Below, piece after piece: positions 45,501 through 53,592 of a DNA stretch of 53,706 nucleotides; the first letter of the stretch is position 1, and every line of letters starts with the position of its first letter. Source of the stretch: Candidatus Zixiibacteriota bacterium (GTDB lineage: Bacteria; Zixibacteria; MSB-5A5; UBA10806); the NCBI GenBank assembly GCA_020348065.1, contig CP070742.1, positions 3,524,114 to 3,577,819 on the forward strand, written 5' to 3'. Made by a program: the position numbers and the translations under genes. A model generated the notes under the pieces. The model was not told the DNA's origin, searched no databases, and was given only the letters and a program-made list of their open reading frames with translations.

Positions 45501-45917
45501 AATGGGCCTGTTATTATATTGAGTAGATGTATCTGTAAATGAGACAAAACCATTGGAACATATATAAAACTGATCATAGATTTCGCCGTAAAAAGAAAAA
45601 TTGAATCCAATGGGAAAAGGACCTTCGGTATCTTCATCGCCCAGCGGAACCGGCGTACCTAATCCCGATATATCCGTCCAGTTAAAAATCGGGGCGTTTA
45701 ATGCAGGATCATCGCTGTCTATAAAATAATATCCTCCGGGATCAGGCCCGCCGTGTCTAAGAATTATCGGTGTATTCCGGGGATTAAAAACAGAATCATT
45801 ATAATAATTAACCTCCGTTTTTACCCCGGCCGGTCGGCCATGAGCAATTATTGTACCGCCATAAAAGATTATTACGAAAGCAATGTATAAAATTATCCTT
45901 GTTTTGTTATTCATCAA
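42597..45917 (-). CDS. Large secreted multidomain protein with carboxypeptidase-regulatory-like domain and T9SS type A sorting domain
   Basis: 1106 residues. Signal peptide; an N-terminal NHL/nidogen-like beta domain (FYGEIYDQFYICSNGFVSF ... MAVFWDDLNP, about 60-255); a CARDB-like domain (about 260-360, FVNQGTNMEDFPVRLIVNYD); a jelly-roll domain with WQWGEPTSGPNGAHSGTKLW and MFRFDFGSD (about 370-535); a carboxypeptidase regulatory-like domain (about 545-620, GSVTELSTGNPIQGALVVAG). A propeller-like part (about 720-960) and a T9SS type A domain (NFPNPFNPNTGIKF, FNILGQ, SGIYYYKL) complete it. No catalytic domain is recognisable, so it is probably a surface adhesin or structural protein. The hairpin-rich region lies just downstream. 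Confidence 0.85.
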   Translation of the reverse strand: MMNNKTRIILYIAFVIIFYGGTIIAHGRPAGVKTEVNYYNDSVFNPRNTPIILRHGGPDPGGYYFIDSDDPALNAPIFNWTDISGLGTPVPLGDEDTEGPFPIGFNFSFYGEIYDQFYICSNGFVSFTDTSTQYNNRPIPRQEEPNSLMAVFWDDLNPENGGRVYYYSDTTTNQLVISFDGVPHYANFGSLYFQILLNGDDSSIVYHYGIMDHGGHGNSGATIGIENFDGTIGTEYIFNQSGIHDSMAVYFGFEPPYFGEHEVRPAAFVEFPEFGLAGDGVNATVTFVNQGTNMEDFPVRLIVNYDGGQVYNETEQVTGLDPSASVDVLFPEFVSAQAGNYRFIAISELTDDENPANDTLFEYYYAYGSMYYEGFEPTDGTFIGDGDWQWGEPTSGPNGAHSGTKLWATDLAGNYGNYMLAHLVSPPFAILDNAFMGFWHWYYIEAYWDGGNVKISTDNGVTWEIIAPDGGYDGVANSSNPLSGEEIFTGYGNARWQFETFDLSAYVGAAVMFRFDFGSDHDITYAGWYIDDFTIYGGAGADPGYIAGSVTELSTGNPIQGALVVAGNEADTTNTEGEYILELIAGTYSLTASATYFNSRTISGIEVFEGATTFQNFSLTAPTIQADTDPIIASVAWGDTAVFTRNIANNGNGNLEFTLSISIGDRVMNVSPEIRPEKNITMRGNKPLSNKSEYSPTYSPGDPPVILDFGDEVLRFDPETPTGDQRILGIEFDGLYFWLTGANDLVTHKLHKFDINGSYIESFDQGTSSTWGWRDLAWDGQYLYASDENEFAVIDPATGQKIGDLPMPNAFNPPLRALAWDPATNHFWAANWESAIIEFDRTGNVINNYLNSKSIYGMAWDDVSDGGPYLWVYSQEGAPATEISQFDPVAGVYTGISFYAIDNNGDDAIAGGICFTAEWDPSLGIAVCVLQNEYDPDMAAGYEITPASQWLIVDPMSGIIAPAQNTDLSIMIDFRGDDIVPDTTYEASILVINNSPITPEIPVTIDVITGIKDEVTNLPREVALYQNFPNPFNPNTGIKFALPAQMDVTIEVFNILGQKTATIAEGLFPAGYHSVTWDGGNAASGIYYYKLTAGDKVIVKKMTLLK

Positions 45918-46106
45918 AATGCTCCCGTTTTATTATCGGAATATCAATAATCGACGTTTCCTTTTTTCTTAAAACAATCCCTGAAAAGAATTTGATTCAT
46001 TTTTCCGCCTAAATAAGATTTCAATATAAGTTAAATAAACTAATAAAAATGTCAAGTTTTATTTGCATTTCGCGAGGATTGTAAGTGGTTATTAATTATG
46101 ATATTA

Positions 46107-46820
46107 TTAATCCCGGTCCCATATTCTGGCGGGTATTTCAGGATTCAGCTTTATTCTGTCGATTTCAAGGCTTATCCGCCAGCTTTCATCATGCGGGGAT
46201 ATGGCTATTTTCGACGGATAATAACCGCCGCCTGTGTCTTTTCTGCGGCTGTAAACGGCGGATAAATCCTGTTCCGCGCTCGTAAGAGTAAATGATTTTT
46301 GATCCCGGGAAGGATTTAAATGAAAGACATAACCGTCCTTTGAAATGGTCATGTTATCAGAATTGAATCTGGAATCGCCCGATAAATAAAACTGCGGGAA
46401 AATGTAATGGCCCAACAGATCGGGGGTTATGCCGCGGATACCGTAGTCCGGTATGATCAATTTCTCGTCAGTCGCCGCAACGGTCCACGTATCGGATTCT
46501 CTGTCTATGGCGAAGGCCGTTTGGTTTACTATTATCAGGCGGAAAATATCGATTTTAAACGGGCCTTCAATAAGGAAGGCGAGGGAATCGCCGCGGTTTA
46601 TGATCAGATTGAACGAGCCGGATTCCCTGTTATAATCGTCTTCAAAATCTATCGCACCTTTAACAGCGATTGATTCCGTATTTTCAAGAAATTCCGATCC
46701 AAGTGTGAAAAGCAGGCGGGGATTGAGAGGTTTTTCAGCAGGTATCAGGATGCAGGAAGATACAGACAGCCAGGAGAACAGAATCGGAATAATGTAAAAT
46801 TTACCAACCGGCAGGTTCAC
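46107..46820 (-). CDS. Outer-membrane lipoprotein, LolB/DUF4292-like
   Basis: 237 residues from a GTG at 46820 that lies 20 bases inside the end of the site-2 protease gene. The signal sequence ends in a lipobox Cys (WLSVSSC). The rest forms a long antiparallel sheet pattern (SIAVKGAIDF, GSFNLIINRGDSLAFLIEGPF ... VYSRRKDTGGGYYPSKIAIS). This resembles the LolA/LolB fold and DUF4292 proteins, which carry or insert lipoproteins or lipids at the outer membrane. Identification is by overall pattern only. Confidence 0.65.
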   Translation of the reverse strand: MNLPVGKFYIIPILFSWLSVSSCILIPAEKPLNPRLLFTLGSEFLENTESIAVKGAIDFEDDYNRESGSFNLIINRGDSLAFLIEGPFKIDIFRLIIVNQTAFAIDRESDTWTVAATDEKLIIPDYGIRGITPDLLGHYIFPQFYLSGDSRFNSDNMTISKDGYVFHLNPSRDQKSFTLTSAEQDLSAVYSRRKDTGGGYYPSKIAISPHDESWRISLEIDRIKLNPEIPARIWDRD

Positions 46821-47445
46821 CCAATAATATTCCTCCGATTATTTTTACGAATGGATTAAAAATAACAGCGAAAATATTTAAACCGCTTACGCTCGAGAGA
46901 ATTATCAATCCGAAAAGGATCATGGGACCGGCGGACCGAAATTTCTGGAGACTCAAATAGATATCATGGGACACGATCCCTTCGAGGATATGGAAACCGT
47001 CAAGCGGTGGGATAGGGAAAAGATTAAATACCATCAGGACTATGTTCAGTATAACCGAAAATTGAATCATCAGCAGGATAAACAGGCCCGCTTCACTGGC
47101 GGATAAAACCGGCGATAGAATCCTGAATACGATTCCGGATGCTATCGCCAGAAGCAGATTAGAGGCCGGTCCCGCCAGGGAAATCCAGAGATTGTCTTTT
47201 ATAGGGTTTTTCAGGTTCCGGGGATTTACCGGTACCGGTTTGGCCCAGCCGAAATGGACAATAAATATGGCTATCAAGCCGAAAATATCGATATGGGGAA
47301 TGGGATTTAAGGTAATCCTTCCCAGGTTCTTGGCTGTGGGATCGCCAAACCTGTAGGCGACATAACCGTGGGCACTCTCATGAACGGAGATGGCCAGCAG
47401 AAACGGCGGAAGGAAAAATATCGCCTGCAGGAGAAAACTACCCAT
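46801..47445 (-). CDS. Site-2 protease family (M50) membrane metalloprotease
   Basis: 214 residues, mostly membrane-spanning (six segments). The zinc site HESAH is near residue 24 in an SVHESAHGYVAYRFGD context, and the second motif NLFPIPPLDGFHIL near residue 145 supplies the Asp. NP(I/V)PHID and SLAGPASNLLLAI are also family hallmarks. This is the short, PDZ-free form found widely in bacteria, which cleaves membrane-embedded substrates; the substrate is unknown. It starts two bases after the glutamate dehydrogenase stop, so the two are probably cotranscribed. Confidence 0.9.
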   Translation of the reverse strand: MGSFLLQAIFFLPPFLLAISVHESAHGYVAYRFGDPTAKNLGRITLNPIPHIDIFGLIAIFIVHFGWAKPVPVNPRNLKNPIKDNLWISLAGPASNLLLAIASGIVFRILSPVLSASEAGLFILLMIQFSVILNIVLMVFNLFPIPPLDGFHILEGIVSHDIYLSLQKFRSAGPMILFGLIILSSVSGLNIFAVIFNPFVKIIGGILLGEPAGW

Positions 47446-47447
47446 GA

Positions 47448-48716
47448 TCAGGCGTAGACCCCGCGCATCAATGTTACATCAAGAACTCTTTTTATGGCCA
47501 GCATGAAAGCGGCGATTCTCATATTGCATTTATTCTCAATAGCAACCTCAAGAACATCATTGAACGCCTTGGCCATTATTAATTCCAATCGTCTGTTTAC
47601 CTCGTCTTCGGGCCAGAAATAACCTATCCGATCCTGTACCCATTCGAAGTAACTTACGGTTACTCCTCCGGAGTTGCAAAGGATATCGGGGATAACAAAT
47701 ATACCTCGAGACTCCAGTATTTTATCCGCATTCGTGGTGGTGGGCCCGTTGGCTCCCTCGGCCACGATTTTTGCCTTGATATTTCTGGCGTTTTTGGACG
47801 TTATAACGTTTTCGAGGGCGGCCGGCACCAGGATATCGCATTTCATTTTCAGGATATCATCGCGTACGATCTCCGCCGTCCCTTCAAATCCAGCGACTTT
47901 GCCGGTTTCGCTCACATGTTTTTTAAGGGCGGTTATATCGATTCCTCCGGGATCATGTATCGCGCCGAAAACGTCACTGATGGCTATTATTTTCGCGCCG
48001 TCCTGCCATAACAATTCGGCAGCGACTCCGCCCACGTTGCCGAAACCCTGGACGATACACCGGGCGCCGTTCAAATCGATATTTTTATATTTACAGGCTT
48101 CGCGAATGGTCAAGAGTACCCCCCGGCCGGGGGCCTCTCTCCGACCCAGAGAACCGCCCAGATCAATGGGTTTGCCTGTAACCACCGATGTTTCAGTGTG
48201 GCGGGCATGCATGGAATAAGTATCCATAATCCATGCCATAATCTGCGCATCGGTATTAACATCCGGAGCGGGAACGTCAATTTCAGGTCCGATTACTTCG
48301 ATAAGATCGGCGGTGTACCTGCGGGTTAGCCTTTCGAGTTCCCCCCTGGAGAGTTTCCCGGGATCGCAGGCTATACCTCCTTTGGCGCCGCCGAAGGGTA
48401 TGCCGACCACCGCGCATTTCCAGGTCATCCAGGCCGCCAGAGCCGAGACCTCATCCAGGCTGACATCGGGATGATAGCGTATCCCCCCCTTGGCCGGCCC
48501 CCTGGCTATATTATGCTGAACCCTGAAACCGGTAAAAACCTCGAACCTTCCGTCATCCATTTGAATCGGTAATTTTACTATGACGGCCCGCCGGGGCTGC
48601 TTGAGAATCTCCAGCATGGTTTTATCTATGTTAAGCATACCCGCGGCTTCGTCAAACTGCATCATAGCGTTTTCCAGGGCCGACAGCCTTATATCGCTGG
48701 ATTTGTGAGGCGACAT
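47448..48716 (-). CDS. gdhA: Glutamate dehydrogenase (Glu/Leu/Phe/Val dehydrogenase family)
   Basis: 422 residues from an ATG with GGAGGG. N-terminal catalytic domain with [11 protein letters not shown] and the catalytic Lys region [24 protein letters not shown], then a Rossmann NAD(P)-binding domain with VQGFGNVG and [12 protein letters not shown]. Catalyses the reversible oxidative deamination of glutamate to 2-oxoglutarate and ammonia in the cytoplasm, which would suit growth on peptides. Length and motifs are those of the hexameric ~420-residue class; coenzyme specificity cannot be read with certainty. Confidence 0.95.
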   Translation of the reverse strand: MSPHKSSDIRLSALENAMMQFDEAAGMLNIDKTMLEILKQPRRAVIVKLPIQMDDGRFEVFTGFRVQHNIARGPAKGGIRYHPDVSLDEVSALAAWMTWKCAVVGIPFGGAKGGIACDPGKLSRGELERLTRRYTADLIEVIGPEIDVPAPDVNTDAQIMAWIMDTYSMHARHTETSVVTGKPIDLGGSLGRREAPGRGVLLTIREACKYKNIDLNGARCIVQGFGNVGGVAAELLWQDGAKIIAISDVFGAIHDPGGIDITALKKHVSETGKVAGFEGTAEIVRDDILKMKCDILVPAALENVITSKNARNIKAKIVAEGANGPTTTNADKILESRGIFVIPDILCNSGGVTVSYFEWVQDRIGYFWPEDEVNRRLELIMAKAFNDVLEVAIENKCNMRIAAFMLAIKRVLDVTLMRGVYA

Positions 48717-48842
48717 TTTTCCCTCCGCTTTATTTCGACATAAAACGATTTTCCATTTTGCCCGATAACTTTGACTGCTGCATAGAATTTAATTCAAATG
48801 AGAAATCCACTCAATTAAAAATTCCATTTTCCGGCAGGTATT

Positions 48843-49664
48843 TCACACAGGGTGTTTGGGGATTATTTTTTTTGAACCCAAAAAAAGATATCCCTCTTTA
48901 ATGCCCTTGCCGAGTTCATCCGGACTGTGACAATCCGAGCCAACTGATGAAATTACAACTCCTGAATTTATCGCTTCTTCTAAAATTTTCTTTGAGGGAT
49001 GAAAACCGGTCTCCCCTCTCTTATAAGGAGAGGTATTCAACTCGATACCGATACCGTTTTTCCTGAGAATTTCAAATACCGGAGCGAATCTTTTAATATC
49101 GATATTGTTAATTTCATCTCCACAATATTTCTGTCCGAAACGCGCGAAATAATCAAGATGTCCGAGAGCGTCAAAAAAGCGGCATTCCGCCGACATTCTT
49201 AATAGATTAAAATAATCGTCCATTATTTGAGCCAGCGTTCTATTGCCGAAATATTCTTTCGCCTGTTCCATATCGGAAAAAACAAGACCCTCGATACAAT
49301 GAATCGAGCCCAGAACATAATCGAATTTGAATAACGATCTCAGTCTTTCCGCTTCCTTTTCAGTACCGGGGGTATAATCGATTTCGATGCCGGAATACAC
49401 GTTCAGGCCGCGCTCTCGAAATGAGTTTTTCGCTATTTCAATCTCTTCCAGATACGATCCTACAACCTCATCCGTGAGCTTTACCTTCGATCCTTTACAT
49501 TTCCAGTATCCGCTGTTTTTATCCAGCGCCGGATTATAGTCGTAATGAGTGGTGAAACAGATAGCGCCCAAGCGCAATTCAAGGGCTTTTTCACAGAATT
49601 CATTTACGCTGCCGGCCGCGTCGATGGAGAAATCGGGATGAACATGGAAATCGGATAGAATCAT
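48843..49664 (-). CDS. PHP-domain phosphatase (histidinol-phosphatase-like)
   Basis: 273 residues. Metal-binding motifs of the PHP family are present: DFHVHPDFS at the N-terminus, CFTTHYDY near residue 37, GIEIDYTPG near 97, GSIHC near 119, DALGHLDYFARF near 165 and GSDCHSPDELG near 250. The family includes HisK-type histidinol phosphatases that complete histidine synthesis; no other his genes are in the window, so another phosphoester substrate is possible. Its ATG overlaps the stop of the upstream MBL hydrolase gene by four bases (ATGA). Confidence 0.85.
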   Translation of the reverse strand: MILSDFHVHPDFSIDAAGSVNEFCEKALELRLGAICFTTHYDYNPALDKNSGYWKCKGSKVKLTDEVVGSYLEEIEIAKNSFRERGLNVYSGIEIDYTPGTEKEAERLRSLFKFDYVLGSIHCIEGLVFSDMEQAKEYFGNRTLAQIMDDYFNLLRMSAECRFFDALGHLDYFARFGQKYCGDEINNIDIKRFAPVFEILRKNGIGIELNTSPYKRGETGFHPSKKILEEAINSGVVISSVGSDCHSPDELGKGIKEGYLFLGSKKIIPKHPV

Positions 49665-50296
49665 AATGTTAAAAACGGATTGTACTCCCGCTCCTGCTTC
49701 ACCATGGTATCGGGACCATGCCCCGGATAAACAATCGTTTCATCGGGCAACGCAAGAATTTTATTCTTTATGGAATCCATGAGCGCCTCAAATGAACAGC
49801 CGGGAAAATCGGTTCTTCCGATGGAGCCCAGAAACAGAGCGTCACCGGTAAACACCGCGCCATGGCCGTAAAGCGATATCGATCCCGGCGAATGGCCGGG
49901 CGTCTCAAGTACTTTAAACGCGAACCTGCCGATCTTTATTTCATCGCCTTCGCGCAAGAGCCGGTCGGCGGGGTCGGTCATAACCGATTCACCGGAAAGA
50001 CCGGAAAGGTTTGCCACAGCGTCGGTAAGCATCGAGGCGTCTTTCTCGCCGATACATACGGTCGCGCCGAAATGGGATCTTATTTTATCCAGAGCCCCGA
50101 TATGGTCGGCATGGCCGTGAGTTATCACTATCTTTTCGATTTCAAGCCCGTATTTCTCAACATGATTTATTATACGTTCCGGCTCCCACGAGGGATCTAT
50201 TACGATCCCGTTTCTGGTTTTGGAATCGCCCACTATGTAGCAATTCACGAAGTAAGGGCCGAGTTCGAGAATCTCGATTATCAAATCGTCAGTCAT
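49661..50296 (-). CDS. MBL-fold metallo-hydrolase (glyoxalase II-like)
   Basis: 211 residues. Beta-lactamase-fold motifs: ITHGHADHIGAL (HxHxDH), TPGHSPGSISLYG, FTGDALFLGSIGRTDFPG and VYPGHGPDTMV. This is the short hydroxyacylglutathione-hydrolase-like (YcbL) class that hydrolyses thioesters or related compounds in the cytoplasm with two metal ions. It overlaps uvrC by eight bases upstream and the PHP gene by four bases downstream, so the three form one translationally coupled unit, although no functional link is obvious. Confidence 0.92.
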   Translation of the reverse strand: MTDDLIIEILELGPYFVNCYIVGDSKTRNGIVIDPSWEPERIINHVEKYGLEIEKIVITHGHADHIGALDKIRSHFGATVCIGEKDASMLTDAVANLSGLSGESVMTDPADRLLREGDEIKIGRFAFKVLETPGHSPGSISLYGHGAVFTGDALFLGSIGRTDFPGCSFEALMDSIKNKILALPDETIVYPGHGPDTMVKQEREYNPFLTL

Positions 50297-52121
50297 TTTT
50301 CTCCCGCCGGTTAAAATGTTCCCAGACCGAACGGGCTACTTTCTGGGGAAGATTGGGAGTCGCCCGCAGGTCTTCAAGTGAGGATTTTCTTATACGTTCC
50401 ACCGACCCGAAAGCCGCCAGAAGATCCATTTTTCTCTTTTCGCCGATTCCCGGAATTATATCCAGTTCGGATTCCGTCAGCTTCTTTGAACGCAATTTCC
50501 TGTGATATGAAACCGCGAAACGGTGGGCTTCGTTTCGAATTTTCTGCAGCAATTTGATTGACGATGAGGTTCTGGGCAGAGAAATCGGCTGAGATCGTCC
50601 GGGCAGATACACCTCCTCGTATTTCTTGGCCAGGGCGACGGTCTGTTGATCGGGTATATTCAAATCTTTCAGGGCCGCCAGCGCGGCGCTCAATTGCCCC
50701 TTTCCGCCGTCTACCAATAAAAGATCGGGGTTGTCCCTGCCGTTTTCCGCGAGGTGCGTAAAATACCTTCCCACTATCTCCTTCATCATGGTGAAATCAT
50801 CCTGTCCCTCTATGGTTTTTATCCGCATACGTCGGTACTCCGATTTCCTGGGACTGCCATCGGAGAAATATACGACTGATCCGACGGCGTTATCTTTTCC
50901 AAGGTTCGAAATATCGCAGGCGGCGATTTTGCGGGGAAGCTTTTCGAGATAGAAATCCCTTGCCAGAGAATAAACGGCATGTGGCGCTTTCTTTCTGGCG
51001 GCGCTTTTCTGCGCCAGGTGCAGGCCAAGATTATGTTTTGCGTTAGACAGCGCCATCCTCAAAATATCAGCTTTACCGCCTTTTTGAGGTATGACGAAAA
51101 TTATCTTACGGGACGATTTATCCTCAAGGAAATCCTCGATCAAATCCATATCATCGAAACTTTCCGGAATCAATATCTCTTTCGGGAAAACGGTCTCGGT
51201 TTTGTAATATCTCGGTATGAAATTTCTAACGATATCGGGTATCTCGAATCCCGCTGTGTCAACGATGAAATGTTTTTGTCCTATCAACGCGCCTTCTCTT
51301 ACCTGATACAGCGCCACGCAGGCGTCTTTACCCTCAATGGCAACTGAGATCGCGTCCCGGTCCATCATATCGGAAATCACCACATGCTGTTTCTGGATCA
51401 CCGATTCGATCGCCTGCAACTGATCGCGGACCTTCGCCGCTTCCTCAAACCTTAATTCGTCAGAAAACTGTTCCATACGCTTCCGCAGTCTTCCGGCGAT
51501 TTCCCGGGATCTGCCGGACAGAAACATTATCACCTCGTCTATCATGGCATTATACGATTCCGGCGTGGCTTTTCCCTCTTCGCAGCATCCGGGGCATCTA
51601 CCGATAAAGTAATCCAGGCAAACCCGGTATTTCCGCCTGGACGGCAATTCAAGGGAACAGGATCTTATGGGGAAAATCCGTCTGACCAATTTCAACGTAC
51701 GCCGCATGGCGGTAACGTTTGTATACGGTCCGAAGTATTTGGCTTTATCGTCCTGAATTCGGCGAACCACCAGAAGCCGCGGGTAGGTTTCGTATGTGGT
51801 TATTTTTACAAATGGATACCGCTTATCGTCCTTGAGACCAATATTATAGCGCGGTTTATGTTCTTTGATAAGATTGGATTCGAGCAGTAAGGCTTCCTTT
51901 TCCGATGATGTGATAAAAAACTCCACATCGGCGATATGGGAAATCAGTTTTTCAGTTTTGGGATCTTTCGCGCCTTTCTGGAAATACGATTTTACTCTTT
52001 TCTTCAGAGAGGCCGCTTTTCCGATATATATAATCCTGCCGTCGCGGTCTTTGAAAATATAGCAGCCGGGTTTATCGGAAAGGTTATCGAGTTTTACGTT
52101 TAGATCACTGTTTTTTTTCAC
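50289..52121 (-). CDS. uvrC: Excinuclease ABC subunit C
   Basis: 610 residues, the usual length. Domains in order: GIY-YIG nuclease (about 15-95; GCYIFKDRDGRIIYIGKAAS), a Cys cluster region (about 150-175), UVR domain (about 205-240; LRFEEAAKVRDQLQAIESV), RNase-H-like endonuclease (about 375-535; CDISNLGKDNAVGSVVYFSDG, LLLVDGGKGQL) and two helix-hairpin-helix motifs at the C-terminus (ELDIIPGIGEKRK). With UvrA and UvrB it makes both incisions around bulky DNA lesions in nucleotide excision repair. Confidence 0.97.
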   Translation of the reverse strand: MKKNSDLNVKLDNLSDKPGCYIFKDRDGRIIYIGKAASLKKRVKSYFQKGAKDPKTEKLISHIADVEFFITSSEKEALLLESNLIKEHKPRYNIGLKDDKRYPFVKITTYETYPRLLVVRRIQDDKAKYFGPYTNVTAMRRTLKLVRRIFPIRSCSLELPSRRKYRVCLDYFIGRCPGCCEEGKATPESYNAMIDEVIMFLSGRSREIAGRLRKRMEQFSDELRFEEAAKVRDQLQAIESVIQKQHVVISDMMDRDAISVAIEGKDACVALYQVREGALIGQKHFIVDTAGFEIPDIVRNFIPRYYKTETVFPKEILIPESFDDMDLIEDFLEDKSSRKIIFVIPQKGGKADILRMALSNAKHNLGLHLAQKSAARKKAPHAVYSLARDFYLEKLPRKIAACDISNLGKDNAVGSVVYFSDGSPRKSEYRRMRIKTIEGQDDFTMMKEIVGRYFTHLAENGRDNPDLLLVDGGKGQLSAALAALKDLNIPDQQTVALAKKYEEVYLPGRSQPISLPRTSSSIKLLQKIRNEAHRFAVSYHRKLRSKKLTESELDIIPGIGEKRKMDLLAAFGSVERIRKSSLEDLRATPNLPQKVARSVWEHFNRREKND

Positions 52122-52168
52122 GTGCAGAAAATAATACCGCGCACGCGATTGTCAAGACATAGAAAGCG

Positions 52169-52276
52169 TTAACGGTACGGAACAAACAGTATCGCGATTG
52201 CGATAAGAACCGTAAGCACGATCATTAAAAGTTCCGTATTGGTAATTCTTTTCGGTTCTTCCTTTACAACGATCAT
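52169..52276 (-). CDS. 35-residue single-pass membrane peptide
   Basis: A short frame from an ATG at 52276 preceded by AAGGAG with seven bases between; the longer frame upstream runs through the hairpin leader and is not credible. The product has a basic/acidic N-terminus (MIVVKEEPKRITNTE) and one membrane helix (LLMIVLTVLIAIAILFVPYR). I do not recognise it. It sits immediately after the structured leader and about 45 bases before uvrC on the same strand. Confidence 0.6.
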   Translation of the reverse strand: MIVVKEEPKRITNTELLMIVLTVLIAIAILFVPYR

Positions 52277-52288
52277 CGGATTCTCCTT

Positions 52289-52371
52289 AAAAAAGTGCAT
52301 GGGAGTGGCGGAGGGGGATCCCCGAATCATTCGGGGGGGCTGGTTGGTGGTCCAGCGCACCACTCCCATGC
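52289..52371 (-). promoter_or_regulatory. Structured RNA leader with terminator-like end
   Basis: On the minus strand a perfect 12-bp stem (52297-52308 with 52360-52371; GCATGGGAGTGG / CCACTCCCATGC) encloses two more perfect hairpins: GCTGG/CCAGC (52339-52356) and CCCCGAAT/ATTCGGGG (52320-52336). The outer stem is followed by AC and six T residues, and then directly by the AAGGAG of the 35-residue peptide. This is the layout of an attenuator, riboswitch or small RNA. It matches no RNA family I can name. The remaining gene-free part (52372-52605) shows nothing I can call. Confidence 0.65.
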
Positions 52372-52605
52372 TTTCTCAAGCCTAGCGATTTTCTGCCTTC
52401 GGTAGAAACAGGGCAAAGATAATGCCGTTTAAGGATATTAATTTGCCGGAGAATTTAATCCAATCGGGTTTTACAACAAATTATTAGATAACGAGTTATA
52501 AAATACATTTAAAATTACTATCCTGATGCGGAAAAGATGAAATAAGCTGGGACAATCCAGGTTTTATTATTGTGCAAGATTATGCAGTTTTTCGCAAAAA
52601 AGTTA

Positions 52606-53475
52606 TTAATATTTTTCCAGTTTTTGGCGGACCTCGTTGATATCATCCATATAGATAATCGGGGCGGAATTTAAGAAATCCTCATAGTACAAACGGGCCA
52701 TTCCGGAATCTCCCATTACCTCAAATATATCGCCGAGTCTCTTTTTAGCTGCGAAAAGCCCGGAATCAAGCGCCAGGGCTTGTTGAAAAGAGCCCGCGGC
52801 ATTATGGAAAAGACCGAGGGAAATGTCGATTTCTCCCAGATTGTAGAAGGCTTCGGGAGAGTCGGGGTTTATCATTACGGCTTTTTCCAGAAGGAATTTT
52901 GCGGAATCCAGGTTGCCGCCTAATCCCATGATGGCGCCCAGATTCAGGCAGGCCTGGTGATCAAGCGAGTCAAAATCAATGGCCTTTTGATAATAATATT
53001 CGGCGGAATCCAGCCGTCCCAGCATATCGAATGAATATCCGTAATCGTAATAAAGGCTTTCTGATACCGGCGTAAATTTAACGGCCTTATTCAGAAGGTT
53101 GTTCATGGTCTCATATTTGGAGAAAATATCATATAGATAGGCCAGATCTCTATAGGCTTCCCACAGGGTGGAATCCAGGTCGATCGCCTGATGATATTCA
53201 ATCATCGCTTCATCGATATTTTCGGTCAAATCGAGAAGGCGCGCTTTCAGATAAACGGCATGGGCGTTTTGTTTTTCATATTTCATATATTCGTTTAGAA
53301 TGCTGTCCGCCGAGGTGTAATTACGTTGTTCGATATAAATTTCGATCAGCTGACGAACCGAATCGAAATCGTCGGGGTTTTCGGAGACGGCGCGGTTCAG
53401 GCGCGGGATGTTGTCGTCGGTTTGCCCAAAGGCGGTTATGAATAATGACACGACGACTGTAATAATTGACCTCAT
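52606..53475 (-). CDS. Exported TPR-repeat protein
   Basis: 289 residues. A short N-terminal signal peptide (MRSIITVVVSLFITAFG) is followed by about six to seven tetratricopeptide units of ~34 residues (for example AVYLKARLLDLTENIDEAMI, AYRDLAYLYDIFSKYE, ACLNLGAIMGLGGNLDSAKF, AFYNLGEIDISLGLFHNAAG). TPR arrays mediate protein-protein contacts; in the periplasm they often serve envelope assembly. No enzymatic domain. The specific partner is unknown. Confidence 0.85.
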   Translation of the reverse strand: MRSIITVVVSLFITAFGQTDDNIPRLNRAVSENPDDFDSVRQLIEIYIEQRNYTSADSILNEYMKYEKQNAHAVYLKARLLDLTENIDEAMIEYHQAIDLDSTLWEAYRDLAYLYDIFSKYETMNNLLNKAVKFTPVSESLYYDYGYSFDMLGRLDSAEYYYQKAIDFDSLDHQACLNLGAIMGLGGNLDSAKFLLEKAVMINPDSPEAFYNLGEIDISLGLFHNAAGSFQQALALDSGLFAAKKRLGDIFEVMGDSGMARLYYEDFLNSAPIIYMDDINEVRQKLEKY

Positions 53476-53592
53476 ATTGAAATTATCGGCAGAAAAGGGG
53501 CGGGCATTTGTGGATGCTGGGTCAAGTCCGGCATGATAGGAAGGCCCGCGGGTTTAGGGAATCATAGAGGTTGTCCCAAAAGCTGAATTTTA

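Noticed and set aside
52277-52369. Longer form of the 35-residue peptide starting at 52369
   Set aside because: The extra 31 codons are translated from the perfect hairpin leader, whereas the ATG at 52276 has its own AAGGAG.
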